Part shown: piece after piece, positions 31,875 through 32,170 of the stretch | How positions within the stretch are numbered: position 1 is the stretch's first letter | How the letters are laid out: the number at the start of each line of letters is the position of its first letter | Source of the DNA: Candidatus Paceibacter sp. | GTDB lineage: Bacteria; Patescibacteriota; Patescibacteriia; SG8-24; DYFX01 | Direction of reading: 5' to 3' | DNA length: 32,170 bases | NCBI GenBank assembly: GCA_020724945.1 | Contig: DYFX01000005.1 | Span: 1 to 32,170 of the forward strand | Made by a program: the position numbers and the translations under genes | Notes under the pieces: generated by a model | What the model saw: the letters and a program-made list of their open reading frames with translations, nothing else | The model's database searches: none | Told to the model about the DNA's origin: nothing

Positions 31875-31903
31875 TTGCCAGTCTCCGCGACCCCTGCTAT
31901 ATT
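31875..31903 (+). promoter_or_regulatory. Promoter of tRNA-Asp
   Basis: TTGCCA (31875-31880), 17-base spacer ending in TGC, TATATT (31898-31903). Both boxes are close to consensus with an extended -10. Start is expected near 31910, about 14 bases before the tRNA. Confidence 0.75.
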
Positions 31904-31923
31904 AGGGCAGTCCAAATGCATTT

Positions 31924-32001
31924 GGGCCAGTAGCGCAGCCCGGTTAGCGCGTCTCCCTGTCACGGAGAAGGTCGCGGGTTCGAATCCCGTCTGGCCCGCC
32001 A
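31924..32001 (+). tRNA. tRNA-Asp (anticodon GTC)
   Basis: Acceptor GGGCCAG (31924-31930) pairs with CTGGCCC (31991-31997), the D stem is GCGC/GCGC, the anticodon stem TCTCC/GGAGA has loop CTGTCAC (anticodon GTC), and the T arm is normal with TTCGAAT. Discriminator G and encoded CCA end at 32001. It lies in a 320-base stretch (31769-32088) with no protein gene. Confidence 0.97.
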
Positions 32002-32007
32002 TGAAGA

Positions 32008-32034
32008 AACTTCGGTTCAAAGCCGAGGTTTTTT
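32008..32034 (+). terminator. Terminator after tRNA-Asp
   Basis: Stem AACTTCGG / CCGAGGTT (one G-T pair) with a seven-base loop, then six T. Confidence 0.8.
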
Positions 32035-32072
32035 CGTTGCGGTGCCGCAACTTCGCCGCCGGCCGCTTTTTC

Positions 32073-32080
32073 GCTATACT
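32073..32080 (+). promoter_or_regulatory. -10 element of a leaderless-type promoter at the right edge
   Basis: TATACT (32075-32080), preceded by CGC rather than TGC, lies eight bases before the ATG at 32089, the same spacing as the histidine kinase. A weak -35-like TTCGCC is at 32052-32057. Confidence 0.5.
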
Positions 32081-32088
32081 GTCCTGGT

Positions 32089-32170
32089 ATGGAGGGACTT
32101 CCGACGGTGTCCGTTTTCGCGCACGACCCCATCCGCGCCTATGTCGAAGCCTTGCTCGCCAAGGCCGGTT
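32089..32170 (+). CDS. Start of an unidentified gene, cut by window edge
   Basis: An ATG with 27 open codons to the edge: MEGLPTVSVFAHDPI and so on. The segment is too short to assign; VSVFAHDPIRAYVEALLAK looks like a beta strand and helix, as in the start of a response-regulator-like fold, but there is no supporting motif. Support for a real start is the -10 box eight bases upstream and the terminator before it. Confidence 0.5.
   Translation, partial: MEGLPTVSVFAHDPIRAYVEALLAKAG

Noticed and set aside
1..32170. Recoding of TGA as glycine, as in some CPR lineages
   Set aside because: TGA ends several genes (LCP, giant protein, HtrA-like, DUF389, EEP) at the expected place, and nothing in frame follows that looks like homologous extension.

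Overview
The window is a GC-rich (roughly two thirds G+C by eye), densely packed bacterial segment using the standard bacterial code (TGA, TAA and TAG all serve as stops). It has no insertion sequence, phage gene or CRISPR array. Very short intergenic spaces, many genes without a Shine-Dalgarno sequence, and large surface proteins with an N-terminal VirB2/TrbC-like two-helix module suggest a Patescibacteria (CPR) member. That placement is an inference from gene style, not a phylogenetic result.

Layout. 1-2819: a minus-strand unit with an LCP-family cell-envelope protein followed by the GTPase Der, which runs off the left edge. Its promoter overlaps, divergently, the promoter region of tRNA-Val(CAC). 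2867-5157: tRNA-Val, signal peptidase I and histidyl-tRNA synthetase, closed by a terminator. 5167-21799: a long co-directional run beginning at a good sigma70-type promoter: ribosomal protein bS21, YqeY-like protein, two tandem surface proteins (594 and 3261 aa) sharing the VirB2/TrbC-like N-terminus, three single-pass proteins with calcium-binding thrombospondin type 3 (TSP3) repeats, YbeY, DgkA-like lipid kinase and FtsA, ended by a terminator. 21781-27521: ftsZ with its own promoter, whose -35 box lies in the ftsA terminator loop, then nrdR, an HtrA-like protease, pyruvate kinase and an orphan sensor histidine kinase with what looks like a leaderless promoter. 27464-31826: short accessory units on both strands: a four-helix membrane protein, a thioredoxin-like/zinc-ribbon/DUF389 operon, an HD-domain-like protein, a class I glutamine amidotransferase, and a nucleoside-deoxyribosyltransferase-like plus EEP-phosphatase pair. 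Most are closed by their own hairpin terminator. 31769-32088 holds no protein gene, only promoters, tRNA-Asp(GTC) and a terminator. 32089 to the right edge is the start of a further gene.

How the parts fit. The most unusual part is 5994-19682, about 13.7 kb encoding what looks like a cell-surface apparatus. It consists of two proteins anchored by a pilin-like hairpin, one of them a giant Cys-rich, Ig/IPT-rich protein, and three membrane-anchored Pro-Glu-stalked TSP3 proteins. It sits inside a housekeeping run for translation (bS21, YbeY) and division/envelope (DgkA, FtsA, FtsZ). Signal peptidase I and an LCP envelope protein lie just upstream. A role in attachment to another cell or surface is a reasonable but untested inference. 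A second global signal is strong depletion of the tetranucleotide ACGT: about ten occurrences by manual scan, where about a hundred would be expected from base composition.
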